From Nitrosospira sp. (GTDB taxonomy: Bacteria; Pseudomonadota; Gammaproteobacteria; Burkholderiales; Nitrosomonadaceae): 49,871 bases of DNA. Position numbers and translations under genes: made by a program. The notes beneath the pieces are model-generated. The model searched no databases and was not told where the DNA came from. It saw nothing but the letters and a program-made list of their open reading frames with translations. The stretch covers positions 1-49,871 of the forward strand of contig JACDGV010000020.1 of NCBI GenBank assembly GCA_013821425.1. Direction: 5' to 3'. Of the stretch, positions 1 to 8,963 are shown one piece after another (the first letter of the stretch is position 1; the number at the start of each line of letters is the position of its first letter).

Positions 1-54
1 GTAGTCGCGACCTCCCGACTTCGCCTGGCTCGACGTTTCATATGTTGTTGCCAT
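1..54 (-). CDS. Partial CDS, possible ammonia monooxygenase subunit C (N-terminus only)
   Basis: A minus-strand reading frame starts with ATG at 52-54 and runs off the left edge. Its start is convincing: AGGAG lies 7 bases upstream of the ATG. Only 18 residues are visible, MATTYETSSQAKSGGRDY. From memory, AmoC proteins of Nitrosomonas and Nitrosospira start with MATT, then a short Ser/Ala-rich stretch, then an SRGYDMSLWYD-like segment, and the visible part fits that pattern. AmoC is a membrane subunit of the copper enzyme that oxidises ammonia to hydroxylamine. The call rests on a very short stretch and could be wrong; that a gene starts here is much safer than its name. It lies on the same strand as parAB, about 350 bases further downstream. 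Confidence 0.4.
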   Translation of the reverse strand, partial: MATTYETSSQAKSGGRDY

Positions 55-400
55 TATCTTTCTCCTGTTGCGTTAATCGTGTAATGCTTCGCTCTCCGGT
101 CTGGCGCCCTCTCCCTTGCCTCCCACCCAGCGCCTCTCCGGCTTGCCTGAATTGATGAGCCCCAAATTACCATGACTCCCTTCCAGGACTTCATTACCAC
201 TACTCCCTCTTAACCCTGCTTCCACCTGCCAATACTTCCTGCCAAGACCTTGTTACCAATACTTTACATACCCACAACCCCATAAAGACTATCCGCGAAG
301 ATGCCCCAAGTCAAGCAGTTTGGCTGGCCGCCGAACGAACGGCTACTTCAGTGGTCCCCCTGAATACCCCTACGGAAGAATCGCCAGACGGAGTTTTGCA
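55..400. other. Gene-free region between parB and the left-edge gene
   Basis: This 346-base stretch has no reading frame with protein-like character on either strand; the short frames that cross it have no Shine-Dalgarno site and no recognisable product. On the minus strand it would form the promoter and leader of the left-edge gene, and its 59-70 end carries that gene's ribosome binding site. I looked for a clear -35/-10 pair and saw none I would defend. Confidence 0.6.
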
Positions 401-1234
401 TCACCAGCGGGACAATATCCCATCCAGCTGCTCCAGGCTGCTATAGTGGATCACGATGCTACCCTTGCCGTCTTTCCCCGCGTTTATAATGACTTGGGTA
501 CCTATCTTGGCGGAGATATCCTCCTGTAAGCGCAACAGGTCCCGGTGTTTTGCGCGCCGTTTCGCCTGGACCGGATGTTCTATTCGCTGCACCAGCCTTT
601 CGGTTTCACGTACCGAGAGTTGTTTGTGCACCACGAGATTCGCGGTTTCTATCTGCTTCGCCGGGGAGAGGGGCAGCAGCGCACGACCGTGCCCCATGTC
701 TATTTTTCCCTGCATCAATAATTCCTGGACGGGCGCCGCGAGATTGAGTAATCGCAGAAGGTTGGAAACAGCGCTGCGCGAACTACCCAGAGCTTGGCTG
801 GCAGCTTCATGTGTCATGCCAAACTCTTGTATAAGCCTTTGAATACCCATAGCTTCTTCTAGAGGATTCAAATCCTCGCGCTGGATATTCTCGATCAGTG
901 ACATGGCCAGCGCAGCCTCGTCCGGCACTTCACGGATTAACGCGGGTACTTCCGAAAGGGCAGCGAGTTGTGCTGCACGCCAGCGCCGCTCCCCGGCAAT
1001 GATTTCGTAACCCCCTGAGGCAACCGGGCGAACCAGCACCGGTTGCATCACCCCCTGGTTTTTTATCGATTCCGCAAGTTCGGCCAAGGATTCCTTATCC
1101 ATATGGGTGCGCGGTTGATACTTGCCAGGCTGCAATAGCGATATTTTCAGATTCTGCAGGGACTCCCCGGTTCTTACGTTCTCATTTGCCGCCAACAACG
1201 CATCCAGACCGCGTCCTAATCCCTTGGATTTCAT
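401..1234 (-). CDS. parB: ParB, chromosome partitioning protein
   Basis: ParB binds parS sites, spreads along the DNA as a CTP-dependent clamp and stimulates ParA, so that newly copied origins are segregated. The 277-residue protein has the usual length. The start MKSKGLGRGLDALL is the family hallmark and is preceded by GGGAG. The N-terminal domain contains the GERRWRAAQ box and the ENIQREDLNPLEEA segment. The helix-turn-helix region follows (SRSAVSNLLRLLNL), then the GHGRALL segment and the C-terminal dimerisation domain. The frame stays open upstream to 1513, but that part lies over parA and is not protein-like, so it was trimmed. It lies 22 bases downstream of parA on the same strand. A perfect target site, parS, lies at 4776-4791. 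Confidence 0.96.
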   Translation of the reverse strand: MKSKGLGRGLDALLAANENVRTGESLQNLKISLLQPGKYQPRTHMDKESLAELAESIKNQGVMQPVLVRPVASGGYEIIAGERRWRAAQLAALSEVPALIREVPDEAALAMSLIENIQREDLNPLEEAMGIQRLIQEFGMTHEAASQALGSSRSAVSNLLRLLNLAAPVQELLMQGKIDMGHGRALLPLSPAKQIETANLVVHKQLSVRETERLVQRIEHPVQAKRRAKHRDLLRLQEDISAKIGTQVIINAGKDGKGSIVIHYSSLEQLDGILSRW

Positions 1235-1256
1235 AGATTTCTCCCGCTTACGCGTG

Positions 1257-2069
1257 TTATGCTTCCAGTGTCTGTCCGAAATCCCGCTCAACGGCGACGT
1301 CGAGCGGGAAATATCTGTTGAGTATCTCTCCCGCGAGGGCCAGATAGGCTTGTGTGCCCTTGGATAGCTTGTCGTGATACAGTGCCGGCATACCGAAGCT
1401 CGGGGCTTCGGCCAAGCGAACATTACGTGGAATAACAGTACGGTAAACCTTGTCGCCGAAGTGTTCCTGCAATTGGTCGGATACTTGCTGCGCGAGTATA
1501 TTGCGCGGGTCAAACATGGTACGCAGCAGCCCCTCGATTTCGAGTACGGGATTAAGATTAGCGCGTACTTTTTGTATGGTATTGACGAGGTCGCTTAAGC
1601 CCTCAAGGGCATAGTACTCGCATTGCATCGGGATCATCACCGCCGATGCTGCGCATAAGCCATTGAGTGTTAACAGATTAAGCGCGGGGGGGCAATCGAT
1701 CAGAATAAAATCATAGTCTGGCTCCACTTCCTGCAGGGCTTTCTTGAGGCGTGTTTCCCGTTGCGGTAAATCCACCATCTCTATTTCAGCGCCGGCCAGC
1801 TCACGGTTGGCGGGAATGAGATCGTATCTGCCCGCGGCAGATACCACGCGTACATCCGGGACGCTCCGGGTGCCGAGCAAAGCCTGATAAACCGTATGCG
1901 GCAAGGTGCGCTTATCGATACCGCTTCCCATGGTGGCGTTGCCCTGCGGGTCCAGATCTACCAGTAACACCCTACGTCTCGCGGCCGCGAGACTCGCCGC
2001 CAGGTTCACGCTGGTAGTGGTTTTTCCCACACCACCTTTTTGGTTGGCTATTGCCAGAATCCTCGCCAT
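1257..2069 (-). CDS. parA: ParA, chromosome partitioning ATPase (Soj-like)
   Basis: ParA is the Walker-type ATPase that binds the nucleoid non-specifically and moves ParB-parS complexes. The 270-residue chromosomal form has no N-terminal DNA-binding extension. The deviant Walker A motif KGGVGKTT is at residues 11-18, with the signature lysine; the Walker A' motif LLVDLDPQGNAT and the Walker B segment FILIDCPPAL follow. The frame extends 11 codons further upstream, but MARILAIANQ matches the family start. It lies between rsmG and parB, the usual order of this cluster. Confidence 0.97.
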   Translation of the reverse strand: MARILAIANQKGGVGKTTTSVNLAASLAAARRRVLLVDLDPQGNATMGSGIDKRTLPHTVYQALLGTRSVPDVRVVSAAGRYDLIPANRELAGAEIEMVDLPQRETRLKKALQEVEPDYDFILIDCPPALNLLTLNGLCAASAVMIPMQCEYYALEGLSDLVNTIQKVRANLNPVLEIEGLLRTMFDPRNILAQQVSDQLQEHFGDKVYRTVIPRNVRLAEAPSFGMPALYHDKLSKGTQAYLALAGEILNRYFPLDVAVERDFGQTLEA

Positions 2070-2121
2070 CGCGTCCGCTCCAGGGCCGGCATAACGGGGC
2101 AATCGAATATAAGCCGACCCG

Positions 2122-2754
2122 CTACACCCGCTTAATCACAACCAGATGCCGCTCTGACTCAAGGCCGGGAACCGCAACCGGGACTATTTTCTCCACGGCG
2201 AACTGTGCCGGCAACTGCGCCAGTTCCTCATGAGGATAAACTCCTTTCATCGCCATGAGTCTGCCGCTACCGTCTTCCGTCCCGCACAGGTGTCCTGCCA
2301 GCCTGCCGAAGTCTGCCAGGTCTGAAAAAGCGCGCGAAACAACGGTATCGAACCCCATGCCCGGGCGGAAGGTCTCGGCCCGCTCAGGCGCGACTTCAAT
2401 ATTACTGATCTTCAGTTCAATTCGCGCCTGTTGCAGAAACACGGCTTTTTTATGGTTGCTTTCAATCAGCACCACGTGCAGTTCAGGGCGGGCCAAAGCC
2501 AGGGGAATCCCGGGCAATCCCGCGCCACTACCCACGTCCGCGATTCTTGTTCCAATGAGATGCGGCAAGATCGCCAGGCTGTCAAGCAAATGCCGCACGA
2601 GCATGGTTTCCGGTTCACGCACAGACGTAAGGTTATATACCCGGCTCCACTTCCGGACCAACTCAAGATATTGCAGCAATCGGGCTTGAGTTTCCGCTGG
2701 AACGGAAAGCCCCAGGTCCGCTATTCCGCTAGCAAGCCTCTCGGCGAGGCTCAT
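2122..2754 (-). CDS. rsmG: RsmG (GidB), 16S rRNA m7G527 methyltransferase
   Basis: RsmG methylates N7 of G527 in 16S rRNA in the 30S subunit, using S-adenosylmethionine; its loss gives low-level streptomycin resistance in other bacteria. The 210-residue protein has the family length. The SAM-binding glycine motif is [16 protein letters not shown], followed by [15 protein letters not shown] and [12 protein letters not shown]. The start ATG overlaps the mnmG stop (ATGA at 2751-2754), so the two are probably translationally coupled. Confidence 0.96.
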   Translation of the reverse strand: MSLAERLASGIADLGLSVPAETQARLLQYLELVRKWSRVYNLTSVREPETMLVRHLLDSLAILPHLIGTRIADVGSGAGLPGIPLALARPELHVVLIESNHKKAVFLQQARIELKISNIEVAPERAETFRPGMGFDTVVSRAFSDLADFGRLAGHLCGTEDGSGRLMAMKGVYPHEELAQLPAQFAVEKIVPVAVPGLESERHLVVIKRV

Positions 2755-4664
2755 GCAGTTTTCTTATTGTCATTCTGGCCCGAAAATCCCCGCTTCAGAT
2801 GGACTAGCAACAATGAGATTGCCGCTGGCGTGATTCCTGAAATCCGGGCGGCCTGTCCTGCGGTTTCCGGCTTGTGCTGATTCAGTTTTTGCTGCGTCTC
2901 GCTGGAAAGACCCCTGACAGTCGCGTAATCCAGATCTTGCGGCAAACGAGCTTCCTCATAATGAGCATTGCGCGCCACTTCATCCTTCTGTCGCTCAATG
3001 TAGCCGTAATACTTGGCCTGAACTTCAACCTGCTGCGCAACGAGCGGGTCGGCGACAGCCCCGCCGGCGCCCGGCAGTGTCATGAGATCAGCATAAGAGA
3101 CGCCCGGGCGGCGCAACAGCTCGTACAGGGAATACTCGCGTTCAATGGTCTTGCCCAGCACATCGGCAATGCCCGATTCCAACACCGCCTCTGAATCGTT
3201 TCCCGGGCCGAGCCAGACGTTTTTCAATCTGGCGTGCTCCCGGGCGATGGCTTCCCGCTTGGTATCGAAGCTGACCCAGCGCGCCTCATCCACCACGCCT
3301 ATCATGCGCCCAATCTCAGTCAGCCGCAAATCCGCATTGTCTTCGCGCAGCTGTAATCGGTATTCAGCGCGACTGGTGAACATGCGGTATGGCTCGGTAA
3401 CGCCACGGGTAATAAGATCGTCCACCAACACGCCCAGGTACGCTTCATCGCGGCGCGGACACCATGCCTCGCGTTCCTGGACCTTGAGCGCGGCATTGAT
3501 GCCGGCTAGCAGCCCTTGCGCGGCAGCCTCTTCGTACCCCGTTGTACCATTGATCTGTCCTGCAAAAAACAAACCCCTGATCGCCTTTGTTTCGAGCGAG
3601 CTTTTCAGTCCCCGCGGGTCGAAATAGTCGTATTCAATAGCATAACCGGGGCGGGTGATATGCGCCGTTTCAAGCCCCTTGATGGAACGTACCAGTTCAA
3701 CTTGAAGATCAAACGGCAAGCTGGTCGATATTCCATTAGGATAAACCTCATGGGTACCGAGCCCCTCTGGCTCAAGGAAAATCTGATGAGCATCCCTGGA
3801 GGAAAACCGCACTACCTTATCCTCTATGGATGGACAGTAACGCGGCCCGATACCTTCAATGGCGCCAGTAAAAAGCGGCGAGCGATCGAGGCCGCCGCGG
3901 ATGATGTCATGCGTGCGGTTATTTGTGTGGGTAATCCAGCACGACAATTGGGGCGGGTGCTGGCTGACGCTTCCCATAAAGGAAAAGACGGGCGAGGGGT
4001 TATCACCTGGTTGTTCGGTGACCGCGGAGTAATCTATGCTGCGGCCGTCTATGCGCGGCGGAGTGCCAGTTTTCAGCCGCCCCACGGGCAACCTCATTTC
4101 GCGCAAACGGGCAGCAAGGCTGATGGAGGGCGGATCCCCGGCCCGGCCCGCCTCAAAACTCGATAAGCCGACATGCGCCAACCCGGCGAGGAAGGTGCCG
4201 GCCGTCAATATTACCGCGGGCGCGGAAAACGTTATCCCCATCTGTGTTACGACGCCGGTTACGCGATCGCCAGCAAGCGTAAGATCCTCCACCGCTTGCT
4301 GGAAGAGCCAGAGGTTTTGCTGATTCTCCAGGCGGCTGCGAATTGCCTGACGGTAGAGCGAGCGATCCGCCTGCGCGCGAGTGGCGCGCACGGCGGGGCC
4401 CTTGCGCGAGTTCAAGATACGAAACTGGATGCCCGCCTCGTCCGCGGCGGCCGCCATTGCCCCCCCCAACGCATCCACCTCCTTGACCAGATGCCCTTTC
4501 CCGATGCCGCCGATGGAAGGATTGCACGACATCTGCCCTAGCGTTTCGATATTATGCGAAAGCAGCAGCGTTTTTTGCCCCACGCGGGCCGCCGCGAGCG
4601 CCGCCTCGGTTCCGGCATGGCCGCCGCCTATCACGATTACGTCGAAATGTTGCGAGAGATTCAT
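2751..4664 (-). CDS. mnmG: MnmG (GidA), tRNA wobble-uridine modification FAD protein
   Basis: With MnmE, MnmG installs the carboxymethylaminomethyl group on U34 of several tRNAs, using FAD, NADH and methylene-tetrahydrofolate. The 637-residue length is typical. The N-terminal FAD dinucleotide motif [15 protein letters not shown] is near residue 13, and [14 protein letters not shown] follows. The C-terminal helical domain includes NLSQ-like family segments and ends in a KRGFSGQ segment. It is the first gene of the mnmG-rsmG pair, with mnmE about 200 bases upstream on the same strand and parS in between. Confidence 0.97.
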   Translation of the reverse strand: MNLSQHFDVIVIGGGHAGTEAALAAARVGQKTLLLSHNIETLGQMSCNPSIGGIGKGHLVKEVDALGGAMAAAADEAGIQFRILNSRKGPAVRATRAQADRSLYRQAIRSRLENQQNLWLFQQAVEDLTLAGDRVTGVVTQMGITFSAPAVILTAGTFLAGLAHVGLSSFEAGRAGDPPSISLAARLREMRLPVGRLKTGTPPRIDGRSIDYSAVTEQPGDNPSPVFSFMGSVSQHPPQLSCWITHTNNRTHDIIRGGLDRSPLFTGAIEGIGPRYCPSIEDKVVRFSSRDAHQIFLEPEGLGTHEVYPNGISTSLPFDLQVELVRSIKGLETAHITRPGYAIEYDYFDPRGLKSSLETKAIRGLFFAGQINGTTGYEEAAAQGLLAGINAALKVQEREAWCPRRDEAYLGVLVDDLITRGVTEPYRMFTSRAEYRLQLREDNADLRLTEIGRMIGVVDEARWVSFDTKREAIAREHARLKNVWLGPGNDSEAVLESGIADVLGKTIEREYSLYELLRRPGVSYADLMTLPGAGGAVADPLVAQQVEVQAKYYGYIERQKDEVARNAHYEEARLPQDLDYATVRGLSSETQQKLNQHKPETAGQAARISGITPAAISLLLVHLKRGFSGQNDNKKTA

Positions 4665-4775
4665 GGGGAACGCGTCTCTGTGCTATTTGAAGAACGAGGA
4701 TTCTACGGCAAAATGAGTGGCTCTGTAAGGGCGCATTACCAACCGGACGAGGCCCCGATGCTGTGCCGAAGACAA

Positions 4776-4791
4776 TGTTTCACGTGAAACA
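4776..4791. promoter_or_regulatory. parS: parS centromere site
   Basis: The sequence TGTTTCACGTGAAACA is a perfect 16-bp palindrome and is identical to the classical chromosomal parS consensus. It lies in the gap between mnmG and mnmE, about 3.5 kb from parB, near the putative origin. This is where ParB is expected to load. No second exact copy was seen in the window. Confidence 0.95.
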
Positions 4792-4870
4792 CCTGGCCCA
4801 CCGGCTCTTCCGCAGGAAAATAGCGTAATGTCCCGGCAAAGGGGGATAATTGCGGACATGCAAGAGAGTG

Positions 4871-6229
4871 CTACTTGCCGATGCAGAAGCGTGAAAATAT
4901 CTCGCCCAGCAAATCGTCCGGGCTGAATTCGCCTGTTATGGAAGAGAGCTGTTTTTGAGCAAGCCGCAGTTCTTCGGCCACCAGGTCGAAGTGGCGCTCG
5001 GCGGCGCCCAATTCGACCGCATATGTCACATGGTTCCGGGCCTCTTCCAGCGCATGTAAATGCCTGTGTCGCGCCATGAACACGCCTTCGCTCTGGGTAT
5101 CCGGTTGCCAACCGGCCAGTTCCAGCAGTTTTTCTCGAAGCAGATCAATCCCCGCGCCGGTCTTGGCCGAAACATAAATCTCAGACTTGCTTTTTGCATC
5201 ATCCTCCAGCGGCGGGATCCGATCCGCCAAGTCTGTTTTGTTATAAACATGGACGACCGGCAGCCCTGTGGGCAGCGTGCCGAGAATTTCGCTATCCTCT
5301 GGAGTAACTCCCAGCCGGCTGTCCAAAATCAACAGCGCCAGATTTGCTTTTCCGATGACGGAGCGTGTGCGCTCGATGCCGATTTTTTCGACGGTATCGT
5401 CGGTTTCCCGCAGCCCAGCTGTATCAACCAGGTGGAGCGGGACTCCTTCAATTTCAATCGTCTGGCGGATCGCATCGCGGGTGGTGCCCGCGATTGCAGT
5501 GACAATGGCCGCCTCTTCACCCGTAAGCCGGTTCAGAAGGCTCGATTTACCTACGTTGGGCCGCCCTACCAACACGATCGAGATGCCTTCGCGCAGTACG
5601 CTACCTTGCCGGGCCGAGGAAAATACGTTCTCGAGTTGCCTCAACAACGCTGCCAGTTTGTTAACGACCTCGACTTGTTGCACCACATCTATTTCTTCCT
5701 CGGGAAAATCGAGTGACGCTTCAACGAGTATACGAAGATCCGTGAGCGCTTGCACCATGCCATGAATGGCATGCGAAAACTCCCCCCGCAGGGAGCGCAC
5801 GGCACAACGCGCGGCTTCGCTGGTGCTGGCGTCAATAATATCCGCAACGCTTTCAGCCTGGACGAGATCGAGCTTATTGTTAAGAAAAGCCCGGAGAGTG
5901 AATTCCCCCGGCTGAGCCAGGCGAGCGCCCGCGGAAAGGCAACTGGCTAACAATAAACTCATCACCGCGGTTCCGCCATGGCCCTGGAGTTCCAGGACGT
6001 CTTCGCCGGTGTAGGAATGAGGGGCCGGGAAATAAAGGACAATCCCCTCGTCGATAACCGATCCCTTACCATCAAAGAATTTGCTTAGCGTGGCACGCCG
6101 TGGCTCAGGGGTAGACCCCGCCAGCGTAGTCACGACGCGTCGCAGATTCTTCCCCGAAACGCGCACCACGCCAATGCCGCCTCGCCCAGGCGGAGTAGCG
6201 ATTGCGGCAATGATGTCAGAATCGCGCAT
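4871..6229 (-). CDS. mnmE: MnmE (TrmE), tRNA modification GTPase
   Basis: MnmE is the GTPase partner of MnmG in U34 tRNA modification. The 452-residue protein shows all three expected parts: the N-terminal tetrahydrofolate-binding domain (starts MRDSDIIAAIATPPGRGGIG), the helical domain, and an inserted GTPase domain with G1 GRPNVGKS at about 222-229, G2 GTTRDAIRQ, G3 DTAGLRE and G4 NKTD. The C-terminal CIGK is the conserved catalytic cysteine motif. Spacing to yidC upstream is about 80 bases, consistent with one transcription unit from rpmH. Confidence 0.97.
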   Translation of the reverse strand: MRDSDIIAAIATPPGRGGIGVVRVSGKNLRRVVTTLAGSTPEPRRATLSKFFDGKGSVIDEGIVLYFPAPHSYTGEDVLELQGHGGTAVMSLLLASCLSAGARLAQPGEFTLRAFLNNKLDLVQAESVADIIDASTSEAARCAVRSLRGEFSHAIHGMVQALTDLRILVEASLDFPEEEIDVVQQVEVVNKLAALLRQLENVFSSARQGSVLREGISIVLVGRPNVGKSSLLNRLTGEEAAIVTAIAGTTRDAIRQTIEIEGVPLHLVDTAGLRETDDTVEKIGIERTRSVIGKANLALLILDSRLGVTPEDSEILGTLPTGLPVVHVYNKTDLADRIPPLEDDAKSKSEIYVSAKTGAGIDLLREKLLELAGWQPDTQSEGVFMARHRHLHALEEARNHVTYAVELGAAERHFDLVAEELRLAQKQLSSITGEFSPDDLLGEIFSRFCIGK

Positions 6230-6307
6230 ACCCTTCAGGTGACAGGGAAACAGTACTGTTCCTTACGTAGTGTTTCCCACTGGCTTTGGGGCGGGTTACA
6301 GCAGGAG

Positions 6308-8008
6308 CTAATTCAATTTTTTTTGTTTGCCCGCAGCAGCTGCAGAGGCTTCAATCATGCGGGTGATTTGCCATTGCTGCGCGATTGATAGCACGTTGTT
6401 CACCAATGAATAAAGAACCAGGCCCGCGGGAAAGAAGAAAAAGAATATGCTGAAGGCGAAAGGCATGATCTGCATCACCTTGGCCTGGATAGGGTCTGTC
6501 GCAGGCGGGTTGAGCTTTGTTTGCAGGAACATGGATATACCCATGATAACGGGCAACACGTAATAGGGGTCAGGCGACGATAGATCTTCGATCCATAACG
6601 CAAACGGAGCATAGCGCAACTCCACGCTCGCCAGCAGGACCCAGTAAAGTGAAATAAACACCGGAATCTGAACAAGGATGGGAAGACAGCCCCCCATGGG
6701 ATTGATCTTCTCGGTCTTGTAAAAATCCATCATTGCCTGGTGCATGCGCTGCCGGTCATTGCCGTGCTGTTCGCGCAAGCGCTGGAGCTTGGGCGTAACC
6801 AGGCGCAACTTCGCCATTGAGCGATATCCCGCGGCGGACAGGGGGAAGAAAGCCAGCTTGACCGACATGGTCAGCAGAATAATGGCGACCCCCCAGTTTC
6901 CGGTCCATGAGTGAAAAAACGACAGCAGCCAGAACAGGGGGGCTCCAATAACTGTCAGCCAGCCATAATCCACCGTAAGCTCGAGCCCCGGTGCGATGGA
7001 AGCCAGTTTGGTCTGTTCCTCTGGCCCGGCATAGAGCGGTACGGTAATAGTGTCGGTGCTACCCGGTTCGATAACGCCGACCGGGACGATCACACCTGCG
7101 GCATACTCATTCTCGCCAAGGCGCTTCGCATAGTATTCCCGCGGCAACTTGTCCTGGGGCAGCCAGGCTGTAAGAAAATAATGCTGCAGCATCGCAATCC
7201 AGCCGTTATCAGCATTCTTCGGATAGTTTGCGTTGCCTTTGTCCAGAGCAGAAAACTCGATCTTCTTGAATTTTTCCTCCTCGGTGTATAGCGCCGCGCC
7301 GGTATAGGCCGGGATCATGAAAATCGAGCCGGCCGGAGGCTGGCTGTCGCGCAGTATCTGAAAATAGGAAAAGGGATGAATCGCGGCGTCACCCTGATTA
7401 GCGACCTCGAAACTGACATCGACAAGGTAGCTGCCGCGATGAAAAGTGTATATTTTCGTTACGCGCACACCCTCGGACTCGGGGGCCGCGAGACGTACTT
7501 CGATTTTGTCCTGTCCGGCCCCAAGATCGTAACTGCGTGCTTCGGCGGTGTAGCGGGTCTTGTGACTGGGCAGCCCTTCCCCTATCAGCCCCGACTGCGC
7601 AACGTAAATATGGTCATACTGACTCTGCAACAATGTGAAAGGCTTGCTTTTGTCTTCCTTGTCGGGGTGGTGCAACAACTCGAGGCGGCGGATATCTCCG
7701 CCCGCGGTGTCGATTTCCGCAGTGACCAGGTCGGTCCTGACCACGATTTTTTCTCCTGACTCCAGCCTGCCTGAAGCATTGACCGGCTCCGCGATATCCG
7801 CAGTAGTTTCGCTCTGCCCCGGCAGCGCTGAAACCAGCTTTTCCCCGGGAACAGGTGTTTCGCCCTGCCCGTTTATAGCCCGCTGGCCAGTCGATCCCTG
7901 GACTGCTGGCGCTGTAGGCACCGGATGCTGTTCCTTCTGCCATGCATCCCACAGAAACAACATCGATGTGGAAAAAATGAGGAAGAGTACGAATTTTTGT
8001 GTATCCAT
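6308..8008 (-). CDS. yidC: YidC, membrane protein insertase
   Basis: YidC inserts membrane proteins alone or with SecYEG. The start MDTQKFVLFLIFSTSMLFLW gives 566 residues, usual for proteobacteria; the frame extends 12 codons further upstream, but the family starts here. The protein has an N-terminal membrane anchor, a large periplasmic domain (roughly residues 50-340) and a C-terminal core of five membrane segments, including GCLPILVQIPVFISLYWVL. The lysine-rich tail ends KQKKLN. It belongs to the rpmH-rnpA-yidD-yidC series. Confidence 0.97.
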   Translation of the reverse strand: MDTQKFVLFLIFSTSMLFLWDAWQKEQHPVPTAPAVQGSTGQRAINGQGETPVPGEKLVSALPGQSETTADIAEPVNASGRLESGEKIVVRTDLVTAEIDTAGGDIRRLELLHHPDKEDKSKPFTLLQSQYDHIYVAQSGLIGEGLPSHKTRYTAEARSYDLGAGQDKIEVRLAAPESEGVRVTKIYTFHRGSYLVDVSFEVANQGDAAIHPFSYFQILRDSQPPAGSIFMIPAYTGAALYTEEEKFKKIEFSALDKGNANYPKNADNGWIAMLQHYFLTAWLPQDKLPREYYAKRLGENEYAAGVIVPVGVIEPGSTDTITVPLYAGPEEQTKLASIAPGLELTVDYGWLTVIGAPLFWLLSFFHSWTGNWGVAIILLTMSVKLAFFPLSAAGYRSMAKLRLVTPKLQRLREQHGNDRQRMHQAMMDFYKTEKINPMGGCLPILVQIPVFISLYWVLLASVELRYAPFALWIEDLSSPDPYYVLPVIMGISMFLQTKLNPPATDPIQAKVMQIMPFAFSIFFFFFPAGLVLYSLVNNVLSIAQQWQITRMIEASAAAAGKQKKLN

Positions 8009-8084
8009 CTTGCTTCGCGAATTTTGTTTTGGCGATACGTGCATATAAACGTATCGAAGTTATTGAGCCTTGACAGGTCTAGGG

Positions 8085-8294
8085 TTACGGTACGGGATCG
8101 TGTCCGCCGCGTGTCAAGGGATTGCAGCGCAATATCCTCCCTATGCTCAGCAATATTCCTCGCACCACGCCATATCTGGCCAATGCCTCGCATGCGTAGT
8201 GTGAACAGGAGGGGCTGAAACGGCACGAAGGCCCGAAAAAGGGGCTCAGGCAATACTGATACAACTTTATCAGACAAATAATTACCCGCGACAT
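8085..8294 (-). CDS. yidD: YidD, membrane protein insertion efficiency factor
   Basis: This small protein of 69 residues carries the family motif CRFSPSCSHYACEAL, with its three cysteines, and the start MSRVIICLIKLYQYCLSPF with an amphipathic helix. It helps YidC-dependent insertion. Its start overlaps the end of rnpA by 13 bases, the normal arrangement for this pair, and it lies 76 bases upstream of yidC. Confidence 0.95.
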   Translation of the reverse strand: MSRVIICLIKLYQYCLSPFFGPSCRFSPSCSHYACEALARYGVVRGILLSIGRILRCNPLTRGGHDPVP

Positions 8295-8626
8295 CGCTGC
8301 AATTGCATCATAAGCCTTTCTGCTTCTCCCGCAAGCAGGGGCGTGTTGCCGTGCCTAACCGTCCTGCGCAAACGCACCACTACGTCGAGCCCCGACAAAT
8401 CGAGTTGCCGGGCACGAAACACCTCTCGCAGCAAACGCTTTATGCGATTGCGATCTACAGCCAGCCGGTCGATTTTACGAGCGACGATCAACCCCAATCT
8501 GGAGTGCGCGAGATCATTGGGTTTAGCGAATATCTGGAAAAATTCGCTGCTTGCAGAACACCTGAATCGAATAACCGAGGAGAACTCTTCTGCTTTATGC
8601 AATCGGTGAGTTTTCGGAAAGCGAAT
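8282..8626 (-). CDS. rnpA: RnpA, protein component of RNase P (probable ATT start)
   Basis: RnpA assists the RNase P RNA in trimming tRNA 5' leaders. The RNR signature DRNRIKRLLREVFR is present. The first conventional start in frame is TTG at 8600-8602, but this would remove the conserved FPK-HRL segment that opens RnpA proteins. The frame is open without ATG, GTG or TTG back to the rpmH stop, and it encodes RFPKTHRLHKAEEF. An ATT codon at 8624-8626 sits just before that segment, exactly 7 bases behind a GAGGA ribosome binding site (8634-8638), so I place the start there (114 residues). The function is certain; the exact start is inferred. Confidence 0.85.
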   Translation of the reverse strand: MRFPKTHRLHKAEEFSSVIRFRCSASSEFFQIFAKPNDLAHSRLGLIVARKIDRLAVDRNRIKRLLREVFRARQLDLSGLDVVVRLRRTVRHGNTPLLAGEAERLMMQLQRCRG

Positions 8627-8662
8627 AGTACAGTCCTCTTGTCGATTTTTGTACGCTAAGCG

Positions 8663-8797
8663 TCAAACCCCGAGCCGAACTCTTCCCTTGGCCCGGCGAG
8701 CCCGGATAACAGCCGCTCCACCCACTGTTTTCATGCGAACCCGAAAACCGTGAGTTCTTTTTCTCCGCGTCACGGATGGCTGGTAAGTACGTTTCAT
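8663..8797 (-). CDS. rpmH: RpmH, 50S ribosomal protein L34
   Basis: This 44-residue protein starts [18 protein letters not shown] and ends in a basic RARRAKGR tail, an unmistakable L34. It binds 23S rRNA in the large subunit. The frame was read directly from the sequence, because a longer overlapping frame hides it. It is the first gene of the minus-strand series running to yidC and is divergent from dnaA. Its stop lies 37 bases before the proposed rnpA start, in the same frame. Confidence 0.95.
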   Translation of the reverse strand: MKRTYQPSVTRRKRTHGFRVRMKTVGGAAVIRARRAKGRVRLGV

Positions 8798-8882
8798 TGC
8801 TTTTCCCTTGAGCCGGATAAATAAAACCTAGCATTACAACTCTTTACGAAGGTTGATGTCAATCGATATTTTTTCCCGCCTC

Positions 8883-8891
8883 TGTGGATAA
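8883..8891 (-). promoter_or_regulatory. DnaA box between rpmH and dnaA
   Basis: The plus strand reads TGTGGATAA, which is TTATCCACA on the minus strand, a perfect consensus DnaA box. It lies about 80 bases upstream of the dnaA start, in the divergent rpmH-dnaA promoter region. It is likely to serve dnaA autoregulation, origin function or both. Only one exact box was seen here. Confidence 0.75.
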
Positions 8892-8963
8892 GTCGGTAGT
8901 AAGGGGCTAAAATACTGCTTCCCCCGCTCCGCCGAATTTCCATTTTCCTTCCCGAACCCAACT

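Noticed and set aside
601-616. Second parS-like site inside parB
   Set aside because: Only the GTTTCACGT half matches; the other half is absent.
1235-1513. Upstream extension of the parB frame by 93 codons
   Set aside because: It overlaps parA, is not protein-like, and MKSKGLGRGLDALL with a ribosome site fits the family start.
8595-8834. 79-codon minus-strand frame over rpmH
   Set aside because: It is a shifted frame of rpmH; the true frame gives an exact L34.
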